Part shown: piece by piece, positions 12,601 to 24,600 of the stretch
How the letters are laid out: the number at the start of each line of letters is the position of its first letter
Position numbering within the stretch: the first letter of the stretch is position 1
Source: Spirometra erinaceieuropaei
Lineage: Eukaryota > Platyhelminthes > Cestoda > Diphyllobothriidea > Diphyllobothriidae
DNA: 64,000 bases
NCBI GenBank assembly: GCA_902702965.1
Contig: CACRXP010000113.1
Coordinates: forward strand, 762,583 to 826,582
Direction of reading: 5' to 3'
Translations under genes and position numbers: made by a program
The notes under the pieces: generated by a model
What the model was told of the DNA's origin: nothing
Seen by the model: only the letters and a program-made list of their open reading frames with translations
The model's database searches: none

Positions 12601-14816
12601 GGACGCTAGTGCGCCTCGCACCCAATGTGTGAAAAACGAACGATTGACTGCTTATGATGATGATAATGATAAGAATGATGACGGCGAAAACGAGGTCACT
12701 AGTGAGTACAAAATCGGGCAGGCAGAGGACCAGCGTTCGCTTACCTTGACCAAAACCAACTATAAGGGAAACACCAAAGAAAATAGCACAATTGTCCGAA
12801 GGCCATTTTCCGTAGCGCGCCAGCGCAAGTAAAGCTGTTGCAACTAAGTGTCATGGACGCTCGACTGTTTCATGAAACCAACGATTATGCGGATCAAGAG
12901 AAGATTTTGACTAACATCTTAGCAGTCATCTTGTAATCATCGGAGGCCGGCCCTCAACGTTGTCCTACCAGCATGCAATGCTCTTCACAGCTCCTATATA
13001 TTTTCACGTCATTAAAAGCTATTAAGGCCAAGTGGCATGGAAAAAACTGTAGTTTAAGCAACGTAGAATGCCTACTTTTAGCTCCTGGAAAACCATAATT
13101 CCGACCGTATCCAACTAAAATGCAGTAATTATACAATTTTAAAAAAGCATCATACTTGTCAACAATTCTTATGCTTCCCCGTACCCAAAACATCCCGACG
13201 ATCGAAAGATAGGTTCTTACTGCATCAACACCTGAATTCCAGTCCTCCTGTTAAAAACGCTGCAATGCCCACCTAGACTCATTGGAAATGGACATTTTGG
13301 CTGATCCAAATCCCAGAGCTTTAAAATGCCTCTTTCAGTCTAGCCTTGAACACCTTCAATAGCAGACCAGAGCACGGAGAATTTGTAAGCATCACGTCCC
13401 ATTTTGCAACTGCTGATAGTTTGGGCGAAATTAGAATCCATGACAACAGCTAACCCCAAGTTTAAGTCGCCTGACAGTACACAGTAAGCACACTGTGTCC
13501 AAAATGAAGCCGCTTATGTACACTTTCATTCTATTGTCTGACAGTTAGCATCGTCGACGGCAATGGCAAACGGTAGCAAACAACAGCAACAAAAGTTCCT
13601 TCATGTGCGCTCATGGGCCCTTCTTGTGTGCTTCCGAGTGTGACCAACGTTGAAAGAAGGTCCCGTGACGCTTGTTGAAACAATTAAATGGTCACATCCA
13701 CTTCGGCGGTGGACATATTTGACATGTTGCAGCAATGTTGTCCATCGTAAAACTTAATATTCATTTTGGCTGTCAGCTGATAGGCGTGTTCAGTCAAGGC
13801 TGTTTTATGATAGTCGAAAGTAATCACGCCGTAAAAATCATTTAATTTTGCTTTCTCTCAGCAGTTGTCGGGTTTACACAAATGAAAAAACGAAAGTCTC
13901 GAATAACTGGTTATTTTTGGCTTAAATCAATGTCAAATGTGCAAAACGATTTCCGATGGGAAGGCACTAAAACAGCGTCCGTGAGAGGTCCAGTTTCATT
14001 ATGGAGTAATTTTGGCTGAAAGTTAACAAAAGGTTTTTTGGCATAGTCGTACTGCACTTCTGAATGAGTATCGTAGAAGCAGGAGTCCGATACATCAGCT
14101 CGTTCCTGCTCGTTTTACAGGGCGTTAGTGTTCATCGTAATGCTGGGGATATTATTGATAAGACGGACTTTCAAATGGTTAGAGTTAGGATTTACTTTTC
14201 CTTCCGATTTTCCTCCCAGGTAACTGTCGACCTTCTAGGCGCTGTACCAGTGTTGGAGCTTATTGTGGGCATAGTCCAAACAGTTGTGCTTTTCACGTTA
14301 CATAGGTGCGCAAATAGCCTTTAAGTGTTGTGCGCTAAGAAAGCAAGTATTTGTTTCGTCAACAGGCTCCATGCGAGGTAGTTATATAGTGTGGGCGCAA
14401 CTATAAAAGCCGTGAGCGTGCTTCATCAACAAACAGGGCGTAAATGACGCATCAACCGTCACTTACTACTTCAAACGAAGGATCGGTTAGCGTGTGCTGT
14501 CAGTAAGTTCGGGAACGGATGGATTTGGAGCAGTGAACATACCTATAGAGGAGAAATAAATCCTTCAGATAGTGTCACAACTGTCAGCCAAAATAAGGTC
14601 CCCATGTCTTTTTTAACATGATGCCTATAGAAGAACAGCGAAGGGACGCTCGAATGAGACCTTTGCTCCTGCTTTCAGTGCTGCAAAAGTCCAAACAGGG
14701 AGGTGAGGGTGGGATGGGGACAAGCAACCATCTTGAACGACATCGCGGAGCAAAGCTACGCCGATAGAACGAGTTAGCACTTGCTCAGTGGGATTCTCGC
14801 CACGTTAGCCTTTCTC
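9636..14816. other. No supported gene
   Basis: The longest frame is 162 codons (9736-10224, minus), Phe/Leu/Ser-rich with no recognised motif. Other frames are up to 114 codons. Confidence 0.55.
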
Positions 14817-15180
14817 GGGGGGGCTAACTCCTGAAATGTCAACCGAAATCCCGAAATGCGTTTTTGTTTCGAAAAGATTACTTATGTGGCGTTGTAAAAT
14901 TAATCACTATGCAGCATAATTCTATGATACTTCCATTACCTCAGGATGCCGGCCTTCGAATAAACCTCCCTCCGGCTGCATGCAAAAGCTACACTCTGTA
15001 GAAATTGATTACTTAAGTGACATAAAAATTTCTCATTGATTTTCGATACGCCTAAATTTCCAATTATATTTCATGGAAAACATGCATAAAAATATTCATT
15101 ATTTTGCTCATTCGGTATATAAATACGTCTTCTTCTAATTTTATGCTCGAAGGAGGGATATAATTCGGTTTTTAGGGCGT
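14817..15180. mobile_element. Foldback subfamily C', left half
   Basis: It shares GGCTAACTCCTGAAATG at the outer end, GCATAATTCTATGAT, the CGGCTGCATGCAAAA stretch and CGAAGGAGGGATATAATTCG with the longer copy at 55726-56408. Confidence 0.75.
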
Positions 15181-16129
15181 CACCTATAAATACAGAGGAG
15201 GAAAATCTTTACTCCGCTGCCTCACTCGAAACCTCCTGCACTTGCCTTCTTTTGTTCACCCGATGTACAGGTGCCAAATATGTTGACGTCAATAAAACCC
15301 TTCAGGTTGTCTGGAAACACCAATATAACAGCAAAACCCTTTCGGTATCGGTTGTCGGTCAGAACGAAGGCGAAGTCAATGTGCCAGTCCAGCTCATTGT
15401 TCTCGGATTACAATTGTGTCCAAAGCAAACGTAAAATTGCCCAAAGGTCTTCCGATTCTTTCTTTGGGCATTTCCGCAAGTTCAAAAGAATTTTGTCGGG
15501 GCCGTACAATCGCTGTGACCGCCTGAAAATCTGTCGACGACCAACGGCCATATGATACTCTAGTAATCTGATCCATATTCACGAACACACACTTCACTCC
15601 GAAAACCTGCCGGACCGTTCCTGCTTGAGGAGCTGCCGACCCCTCTTTTATGGTATCTACGTAGATCTCAGAGTGATATATTTTTGCACAAGCATGACAA
15701 GAATTTACCGGAGATCCTTGCTTGCTGTACCGTACCCTGCTTAATTATAAATGCAGATAGCAAATGAAGCGTCATTGCCCATAGAACTTGAGTTAAGTAC
15801 TGTGGAGAAAGGGAGAATCATTAATCGAGACTATGAAAATCCCACATTCCATCTTCTGCTTGAGAGTTATCATCGTGTAGAGATATCTCAACACAGGACG
15901 CCTGCTGACACGCGGTTTGAACGTTTTTAGGTAAAATACTCCGATCACGTAAACTACCGGGTCCACACTTTGTCAGCTTAGAGGGACGAAATGCAAGACT
16001 AGAAAGATACTCTGTTCATAACATGTGAAAAGCCCAAGGTAGGATGTGGTTATCTAGCCACATCTGATAGACAAAATACTGTTGACCTACTTACTTATTT
16101 TGAATTGGTGTGATTACGTTGGCGTGATG
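15181..16129. other. No supported feature
   Basis: AT-rich up to the LINE boundary. Nothing recognised. Confidence 0.55.
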
Positions 16130-16144
16130 TTACTGTGCGTTGCG

Positions 16145-16163
16145 GTGTGTGTGTGTGTGTGTG
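16145..16163 (+). repeat. (GT)n dinucleotide run
   Basis: A short GT microsatellite lies at the 5' boundary of the LINE. Confidence 0.9.
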
Positions 16164-16949
16164 GTTGTCGGCCTTGTCGGGGTGTAGGGGTGTCCAGCGG
16201 TGGGTTCACGTGAAGGTCGTAGTGGTCGCTCACTTGCTTGCAGGTGAGACTACGCCTAGCGTCCATTTGCTGGCATCCAACTCTCACCTGTGGCTCCACG
16301 TAGCTGGGCTCTGCTCAGCGGCCACACCCCGGGCAACCGCCTCGACCGGCGGGCTAAACCAGGTGAGGGCGCTGTGCGCTTGTGCCGAGTGCACAGTGTA
16401 CTGCGGACTCCGCTGGATGTTTGGTCGGATGAAACACTGCGCCGGCATCGTCGAGACGAGGCTCTGCTTGGTACGCCGTTGGACAACTGCTGCCGGGACG
16501 GGCCTCCGCATCGCCTTCGCTGAGACGCGCCCACCTTCGCCGACGGAGACCGCGGACCTTCGGCATATGCGGTCGTTCTCCACTACAAACATAAAAGTCG
16601 TGGCGCCATAGTGGGATTCGGTCGCGCCAACCAGGCACATGGGCAGCCCGATTCAGGGGTGGCACTGCCTGCTCCCGCAAGGAGAAGGGCCTAGAAAAGG
16701 TGGCCTAAAAATTGCTGGGCACCACGCCGTCTGCAGGCCAGCCAAGGCCGCAGATGCCATCAACACGGTCGAAAAAATCAAAATCGAAACAATAACAGTA
16801 CCAATAACAACAACAACAATCTTACTCACTCTCCTCATCCTAACTCTTCTTCCACTACCTCTGTCTATTCTTCTGCCTATTCTTCTCCTTCGTCATCTTC
16901 TTCTCCACCTCTTTCCCGTCGCCCCACTCGTTTTCCCCAGACTGACAGG

Positions 16950-19900
16950 GTGAGCCCGCTCACTCTGGCAGCCTGGAATGTTCGTTCCCTTTTAGACAAT
17001 CCGAGGAGCAACCGACCGAAACGGAGGACGGCGCTAGTGGCCCGGGAAATGGCGCGCTACAAGGTGGACATCGCCGCACTCAGCGAGACCCGATTCTCCG
17101 AACAAGGCCAACTGCAGGAGGTGGGTGCCGGCTACACCTTCTTCTGGAGTGGTCGACCCAAGGCAGAGCGACGGGACACGGGTGTCGCCTTCGCCATCCG
17201 GACCGACATCGTGGGACGACTGCCCTGCTTGCCGCAGGGAATCAACGACCGGCTCATGAGCCTCCGCCTGCCTCTCCGACGGGGAGGCAAATTCGCCACC
17301 ATCATCAGTGCCTACGCTCCGCCGATGAGCAGCCCCGACGCCACCGCGAGAGACAAGTTCTACGAGGACCTGCACGCCCTCCTGGCGACTGTGTCGAAGG
17401 CGGACAAGTTGATTGTCCTTGGTGACCTCAACGCCCGCGTCGGCACGGATCACACTGCCTGGAGGGGAGTGCTAGGCCCCCACGGTCTCCGCGGCCTCAA
17501 CGACAACGGTCTGCTGCTGCTCCGCACCTGCGCAGAACACCGCCTCATCCTGACGAACACGTTCTTCTGTCTGCCGGAACGAGAGAAGGCCACCTGGAGG
17601 CATCCTCGGTCGCGTCAGTGGCACCTGCTGGACTATGTCCTCGTTCGGAGGCGAGATCAGCGGGATGTGCTGGTGACGAAGGCGATCGCGGGTGCTGACG
17701 GGTGGACCGACCATCGCCTCGTCATCTCGAAGATGCGTATTCGCCTACAGCCTCGCAGGAAACCACAAGGTAAGCGACCCCCAGGTAAGCTGAATGTTGC
17801 TTTGTTGTCTTTGCCTGCTCACCGTCTCCATTTCAGCAATGAGCTAGCTCAACGGCTAGACAACCTTCCTATCGCTGCCGCCGCCGACGACGCCGCCGTT
17901 GCCGCCGCTGCCGAGAACGCCTCCGTGGAGAATCGCTGGTGTCAACTGCGAGACACGGTCCAGTCGACGGCGCTCGCCGTCCTCGGTCGCGCTCCCCGCC
18001 AACACCAGGACTGGTTCGACGACAACGACGCTGCCATCAGAAATCTGCTTGCCGAGAAGAACCGCCTACACAAAGCCTACGTAGATCACCCCACTGAGGA
18101 CAACAAAGCTGCCTTCTACCGCAGTCGCCGACAGCTTCAGCAACGGCTGCGCGAGATGCAGGACGCCTGGACTGCTCGCAAAGCTGAGGAGATCCAAGGG
18201 TACGCGGACCGGAACGAATGGAAGAACTTCTTCTCCGCGATCAAAGCTGTCTACGGTCCGCCGACGAAGGGCACTGCTCCTCTCCTCAGCGCCGACGGCT
18301 GCACTCTCCTGACTGAGAAGACGCAAATCCTACAGCGATGGGTCGAGCACTTCCGAGGCGTCCTCAACCGCCCTTCCGTCATCTCCAACGCCGCCATCGC
18401 CCGCTTGCCGCAAGTGGAGACCAACGCGGACCTCGACCTCCCGCCATCTCTCCAGGAAACCATCAGGGCCGTGCAGCAACTCTCCAGCGGGAAAGCACCC
18501 GGATCGGACGCAGTCCCTGCTGAGGTCTACAAGCACGGAGGTCCCCTACTGATGGATCACCTGACTGCGCTCTTCCAGGAGATGTGGCGTCAAGGTGAAG
18601 TCCCGCAAGATTTCAAGGACGCAACTATCGTGCACCTATACAAGCGAAAAGGGAATCGCCAAGTCTGCGACAACCATCGCGGCATCTATCTATTGAAAAT
18701 CGCCGGGAAGATCTTCGCTCGCATCCTGCTCAACCGCCTCAACAGCCATCTAGAACAGGGCCTTCTGCCGGAAAGCCAATGCGGCTTCCGTCGTCATCGT
18801 GGGACCACGGATATGATCTTCGCAGCCCGCCAACTTCAGGAGAAGTGCCAGGAGATGCGGACCCACCTGTACTCTACGTTCGTGGACCTGTCGAAGGCCT
18901 TCGACACGGTGAATCGTGAAGGACTGTGGACGATCATGCAGAAGTTCGGCTGTCCGGAGCGATTCACTCAGATGGTGCGTCAGCTGCACGACGGTATGAT
19001 GGCGCGAGTCACAGACAACGGAGCTGTCTCAGAGGCATTCGCAGTGAGCAACGGAGTGAAGCAGGGCTGTGTGCTGGAGCCTACCCTCTTCAGTCTCATG
19101 TTCTCTGCCATGCTGATGGACGCCTACCGCGAAGAACGCCCTGGAATCCCCATCGCCTATAGAACGGACGGTCATCTCCTGAATCACCGGCGCATGAACT
19201 TCCAATCGCGTGTATCCACGGCCACCATGCACGAACTCCTCTTCGCCGACGACTGCGCCCTGAACACCACCTCGAAAGAGGCGATGCAACGGAGCATGGA
19301 CCTATTCTCCGCCGCCTGCGAGAACTTTGGGCTGGTTATGAACACGCAGAAGACGGTGGTGATGCATCAGCCGCCTCCCAACTCAGCCACAGCCCCCAAC
19401 GCGCCGCCGCAAATCAACGTAAATGGGACTCAACTGCAAGTGGTAGAGAACTTCCCGTACCTGGGCAGCACGCTCTCCCGCAACACCAAGATCGACGACG
19501 AAGTCGCCAACAGGATCTCGAAAGCCAGTCAAGCCTTCGGTCGCCTCCAAAGCACAGTTTGGAATCGTCATGGTCTCCAACTGAGCACAAAGCTGAAGAT
19601 GTACAAGGCCGTTATCCTGCTGACGTTACTGTACGGAGCAGAGACCTGGACGGTGTACACGAGGCAGGCACGTCGACTAAACCACTTCCACCTCAGCTGT
19701 CTCCGCCGCATCCTGAGGCTGAACTGGCAGGACCGCATCCCCGACACGGAAGTACTGGAACGAACGGGAATCCCCAGCATCTACGCCATACTGAAACAAA
19801 TGCAGCTGCGCTGGAGCGGCCACCTGGTGCGCATGGACGACGAGCGACTACCTAAACGACTTTTCTACGGAGACGTCGCGACGGGTTCTCGTCGTCAAGG

Positions 19901-20400
19901 AGGCCAAATTCGCCGTTACAAGGATACTCTGAAGTCCTCCCTGAAGCGCCTGCAAATCAACCCGACCAACTGGGAAGAGCTCGCCCGCGATCGTCCGACA
20001 TGGAGGAGAACAGTGAAGACGGGCGCTGCTACCTATGAAGCCAACCGCATCGCCGCCGCCAAAGTGAAACGCGAAGCCCGCAAATCACAAGTTCGCCCAA
20101 TACGCAACGCCGCCGCACAACCTCTCCCTACGTGTCCTCGATGCCAACGGACATTCCGGGTACGAATCGGACTTCTTGGACATCTTCGAACCAACTTCAC
20201 CTCTCGAACTGCTCCAGCCATCGTCCCCCAGCCCGCCGTTTCCTCGTCCTCTGTGTCGCCAACTAACTCTGACACTCCTTCTGCACCACCACTTCCATCC
20301 TCCTCCTTCTCTTCCACTGCCCCAGCGGTGGCCGTTCAGGCTGCCGTCTCACACATCGCCAACCACGACACAACAACCGCAACCACCCCACCCCTCCCGA
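16950..20400 (+). CDS. LINE endonuclease-reverse transcriptase polyprotein
   Basis: This encodes the retrotransposition enzyme. The first about 260 codons are an apurinic-like (EEP) endonuclease with [26 protein letters not shown] and [11 protein letters not shown] linker of about 200 residues follows, then the reverse transcriptase: motif [12 protein letters not shown] (about 18879-18911), motif [10 protein letters not shown] (about 19050) and motif C FADD (19242-19253). The tail has [10 protein letters not shown] and GAETWTVY, typical of LINE thumbs, and a CPRC finger start at 20133. Position 16950 is a GTG and is not a believable eukaryotic start: the same frame is open back to 16695 with no ATG before about 17049, and it encodes a Ser/Asn-rich leader. 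The frame stays open to 21203 across the gap, but beyond about 20395 it is out of register with the fingers. Motif B reads VLEPT; other members of this family, as I recall them, have VLAPT. Otherwise the frame looks intact. Confidence 0.9.
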
Positions 20401-20401
20401 T

Positions 20402-21047
20402 TCCAGTGATGAGGATCAAGACTACACCTGCCCTCACTGTGACCGCACCTTCACCTCACACATCGGCCTGGTCGGTCACTTGCGAATCCATCGCACAGAG
20501 ACAGGCGAACCAGTGCCTGGAGCACCAACCTACACCCACCGCACTCGCCTCCACTGCCCACAATGCCCTCGCACCTTCACTCATCGCATGGGTCTATTCG
20601 GCCACATGCGCATCCACGAGAGCGGAATTGACCGCAGCCTTGACACACCCACCCCACCGAGCCCCACTCCCAATCCACCATCTTGTGCACCCACTAACCA
20701 CTCCCCAGCCGACATCGACGCCACCGACCTTACCACCCCTCACTCCTCCCCTTCCTCCTCCTCTTCCTCCATCACTGCCACAACGACGGCCGCTTCGGCG
20801 TCTGTCGCCCACGACCTCACCACAGCCGAACCTGACACAACAACAGGCACAACCCCTGCAACGTCCATCATCAGACGTGAGGGCCAGGACTACATCTGCC
20901 CTCACTGCGATCGCACCTTCACTTCACGCATCGGCCTGGTCGGTCACTTGCGAATCCATCGCACAGAGACTGGCGAACCAGTGCCTGGAGCACCAACCTA
21001 CACTCACCGCACTCGCCTCCACTGCCCACACTGCCCTCGCACCTTCA
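20402..21047 (+). pseudogene. LINE C-terminal C2H2 zinc-finger array, displaced into another frame
   Basis: The frame shifted relative to the RT frame encodes [10 protein letters not shown] followed by C2H2 fingers at 20429-20491 (CPHCDRTF...HLRIH), 20555-20617 (CPQCPRTF...HMRIH), 20897-20959 and from 21023 into the gap. Fingers come as doublets joined by a [13 protein letters not shown] linker, and the doublet is repeated about 468 bp later with a Ser/Thr/Pro-rich spacer. The switch from the RT frame is near 20385-20400, in a C-rich run, so a single-base indel (mutation or sequencing error) would explain it. Presumed role, by analogy to other LINEs: nucleic-acid binding during target recognition. 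Confidence 0.8.
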
Positions 21048-21116
21048 NNNNNNNNNNNNNNNNNNNNNNNNNNNNNNNNNNNNNNNNNNNNNNNNNNNNN
21101 NNNNNNNNNNNNNNNN
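21048..21116. other. Assembly gap (69 N)
   Basis: A run of 69 unknown bases interrupts the fourth zinc finger of the LINE. The sequence on the far side belongs to repeat family B in minus orientation, so the true gap may be larger than shown. Confidence 0.99.
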
Positions 21117-21435
21117 CGTGCCAGCCTCCAAATCTCTGTTGTGTTGGTTGAAATCCTGGTTATTGTTGTGTGGACCAGGGGGTGTGGTGGAACGCCAAGG
21201 TGAGGATCCGTCCGAGCCATCCACCTGCGGCCTCCCCCGTCTCCGGTCTTCTTGACTCGGTCTTGACACCGGGCTCAGGCGGGGAGGAGGAGAGAGTGTA
21301 GGTAGATGCTACGCAAGTCTACTGGCACTATAAACCCCTGCGTAAGTCACCGTCCCTGCTCCCACAATGCAGTCTGTGGGGCACACGGTGGTCATCGTCG
21401 AAATCGACGGACGAACTGTCGTCGTCGGCCTTGTC
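21117..21435 (-). repeat. Interspersed repeat family B
   Basis: This is a well-preserved minus copy: CAAATCTCTGTTGTGTTGG, CTGGTTATTGTTGTGTGGAC, GACTCGGTCTTGACACCGGG and ATCGTCGAAATCGACGGACG. It adjoins the assembly gap after the LINE. Confidence 0.85.
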
Positions 21436-21525
21436 TGTTTGTTTCTGCGTCTACGTTTTTGGCCTTATGCCGGTGATTCTTCTTGACTTTCGACCTGCCA
21501 TCTCCTTCTAACTTTCACGTAGGAT

Positions 21526-21650
21526 GTTTCAGGGTTAGGGCTTAGGGCTGCTGTGAAAGGTTAGGGTTAGGGCTTTGGGTTAGGGGTTAGAGCCAGGATT
21601 TAGGGTTAGGTGTTAGGGTTTGGGGTCAGGGCTAGGGTCGGGGCAACTAT
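21526..21650 (+). repeat. Interstitial TTAGGG-like tract
   Basis: Several exact TTAGGG and GGGTTAGG units are mixed with variants over about 120 bp. Confidence 0.85.
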
Positions 21651-24600
21651 TTCGCAACCACTCAAACTACAACCGCGCATTCTCAATAGCATTTCTTTAG
21701 TACACAGTTATTTTACCTCGTCGCCTGTGTGTTCCCCTGCCCAACCTGTAAAAACCCCTATTACCACCGGTCATGTATTACAGGTGGCTGGCGTTTGTTT
21801 ACCTTAGGTGTGGCTATATGATCACATCTGACCCATCCTAAGACTGAACTATAAATGACAGAACCGGGTTCAGGAATTCTGGTCCCCTAAATGACAACCA
21901 ATAGTTCGTTCAGCGGCGATGAATCAGTCAGTAAAATGGTGACCGCAAACGGGGAAGCAATTGAAAGCAACCGCTGCAGCCTGCATATGCTGAACCAGAC
22001 GCTCTCTAAAAGGTGCTTTACAGACCGTTTACAGTAAAATTATCTGAAAATACTTGAAGAGTGAAAGGATTAACTTGTTCAAGGAGGGAGACTGCCAAAC
22101 AAAATTGGGTGTTGGTCAAAGGTGATCTTTGAATGGTCACTGCAAATCCATGTAGATAGATAGAACTGGACAAACTGCTCCGTTAATGTTTTGCCTGACC
22201 GTAGCCTTAACCGTAATCATCCTGGAATTCAGCGCAAAGCCACCCGTATTAAGAGAGTGGCTACTATTTCTGGGTCGTACATTTATATGCGCTCTTTGTA
22301 ACACTTCTTCTGTATGTAAGGCCAAAGTTATTCATGTTCGAATTTAATGTCCGTGAGGGGGGGGGAGACTATACTTGGCATAGTTCCATTTTTTTAAGTT
22401 CGGTCCTCGCTACCTTCGTAATTTACGTTATAGACGTAGTGAGCGCACATCAAATTCCAAGACCTTCTCTGATGGATAATTTACACAATAGGCATCAGAT
22501 GGACACGGGCGAAATGAACCCTTGGAATTCTTTTCTGCTTGCTGATTCCGACTCCCGAATGAACTCCCGACTGCCATACGGGACCAACAGCCTATCGATT
22601 TCTGTAAACTGCATGCGGCAGAAACAACCAACTGAGTTGTTGGAAGATCAGGGCACTCTCACTAAGATACTTGTTTGATGGCTGCATCGATTGAAATCTG
22701 ACTGTTTGCCGGCCTGGACGAGGGGACCTCATCTGCCCTACATGTCACACCTACGCACCTCGCATGTGCTCTGCTGTCATCAGTGACCGAAATACTTCAT
22801 CTGCTTAAAGCGCACCCTGAGAAAAGGCAGTGCGTTGAGCACATTCCAAATACGCTTGTCCACACTCGAGCCTTATGAAAAAGGCAGTGTGGAAAAATGT
22901 TTTAGCCGGAGATTAATTGGGAGGCTTATCAGTACACAAACGGTTTATCCATTCTCTTAGATACTTTGTTTGGTTGCGCAAAGGAATTGTGCGGTGCAGA
23001 GTGATTTGTACGCGTCTCTTAAACCGCAGTACACATGTGGTCGACTGGCATTCTCCTCACTCCCCGAACGCTGACCTTCTGTAATTCGAATGCTTGTTCA
23101 ACCATGAAAAAACATCCACACGATCGGGCACATTTTCAATCGTCTTGACTGTGTTACTGGTGGAACAAGATGGGCTTCTCTCCACTTTCCCCATTGCAAG
23201 TATTTACATCTGGGTACTGGTAATTCTCATGGGAAACGACGGACTAGTTTCCGGGCAGAACGCATGTCTGTATGCACCGCTCGTTGTAGTGGGAAGCCGA
23301 AAGAATAGAAGTTAGAGACAGTTCAACAGGCCTGCCAAATAGCAGAAGGAGGACGGTGACTGATTGAACATCGGAACCACGTAATTATGTGCCTGAGTCC
23401 ACGGACTCTCAGTCAGACACACAGATGCGCAGTCGTAACGATCTTCTCCTTCGAAATCACTGTCCGTACCCTGTAGATGGGTCAAATCTACCAAGGTGAG
23501 CCAAAACGATTACAGTCTGCGCTGGGGACAAGACCAGCATAAGATAATGGAAGGCTCAAACGCTGATAAGACCTTGATCAGTCGTCACAGCTACCCTTCG
23601 TCCACATAGAGTGACTTTTTAAGTCCCTTACAGGCCCTCAACGCTAATTATTGATTAGTAAAAGTGTGAGCCGTTTTGTAACTGTTTGCGCTTATGACGA
23701 TATAGTCACATAAGAGTTTGAGAGTTCTGGTGAGCAAATTCGTGTTTCCGGTGTTCTAGATTAGTCCTGCCCCATTAACCCGAGGAAGATTTTGACACTC
23801 ATTTTTTCGGGTTAATTCAATTACGCGTTAAGCTTATATTTAGCAGCCATTTAGTCGTGCAGGTGTTGGTCGCCGGTAAGTTTACCAGATTTTGGGGAAA
23901 GACTGGACTGGTAACCGTATTACTTAAGTAGGATGGAGGTGGCGAAAGATGGAGAATCAAAACGGAGATAATCAAGACGTCCCCGTTTACTTCAGAGGTC
24001 TAATTCCGTAAAGGGTCAGTTTTTAGATTTTCTCACAAGCTTGAAAAGGAAAGTAAGCGCGTTAGTGGTCATATAAATGCACCGATGGAAGAATAATGTT
24101 TAGCTAAAATATCAGGATGGAACGGACATAAGTTCCATTTTGGACTGAAGATCTTAAACAGACTTCATTATAGTTGTATTTGTTTGCATTGCTTAGCAAC
24201 ACCCTAACATTCATATTATTTATTGCCAAAAGTACATGTAAAACTTGTCACATCTTCAAGCCAACTAGAAGGCATGCTGGACACACCTTTCTTTAGGAAA
24301 TGTTTCAATACGACCTTTTTAAAAAACTACAAATAGCCGGTCAATGTTTCGGGCGTTATTTTCTTGCACTACAGCTACATGGTACATTTTTTAAAGGGTT
24401 GCTACTGGTGACAAGATATGGATTATTTACCACAACGTTAAGCGTAGTCATGAGTGGGTCCAGGAACCAAGACAGCGCCTCCATCCTAAACAGATCATGT
24501 ATGGTAGGATGTCCAATAAGTCATCCTTAAGAAGTGTCGGAGAATTATCGGTCAGTCAACATTGATGGGTCCTGTCATAAATTCCTCCGTTTGAAAGCCA

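Larger units (their letters stand above)
16130..21047 (+). mobile_element. APE-type non-LTR retrotransposon (LINE), nearly complete, running into the assembly gap
   Basis: The base composition switches sharply from AT-rich to GC-rich at about 16130, where a (GT)n run at 16145-16163 opens the element. The layout is a GC-rich 5' leader of about 560-820 bp, an endonuclease-RT reading frame, and C-terminal zinc fingers. The leader holds a 158-codon frame (16135-16611) with no recognisable domain, which may be noncoding. Two decayed copies of the same element are in the window (33424-36360 and 58100-58922), so the family is repetitive. The 3' end is hidden by the gap, and no target-site duplication could be tested. 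Assignment to a named clade (RTE-like or other) is not certain. Confidence 0.9.

Noticed and set aside
16284..16680. Several overlapping frames in the LINE leader on both strands
   Set aside because: High GC lowers stop frequency. No domain is recognisable, so they are not reported as ORF1.
17760..17840. GTAAG...TTTCAG resembling a short intron in the LINE frame
   Set aside because: The stretch is in frame and encodes a sequence ([10 protein letters not shown]) that fits the linker of this LINE family.
22334..22678. 114-codon frame with a hydrophobic stretch
   Set aside because: One possible membrane segment, but no family resemblance. Consistent with chance.
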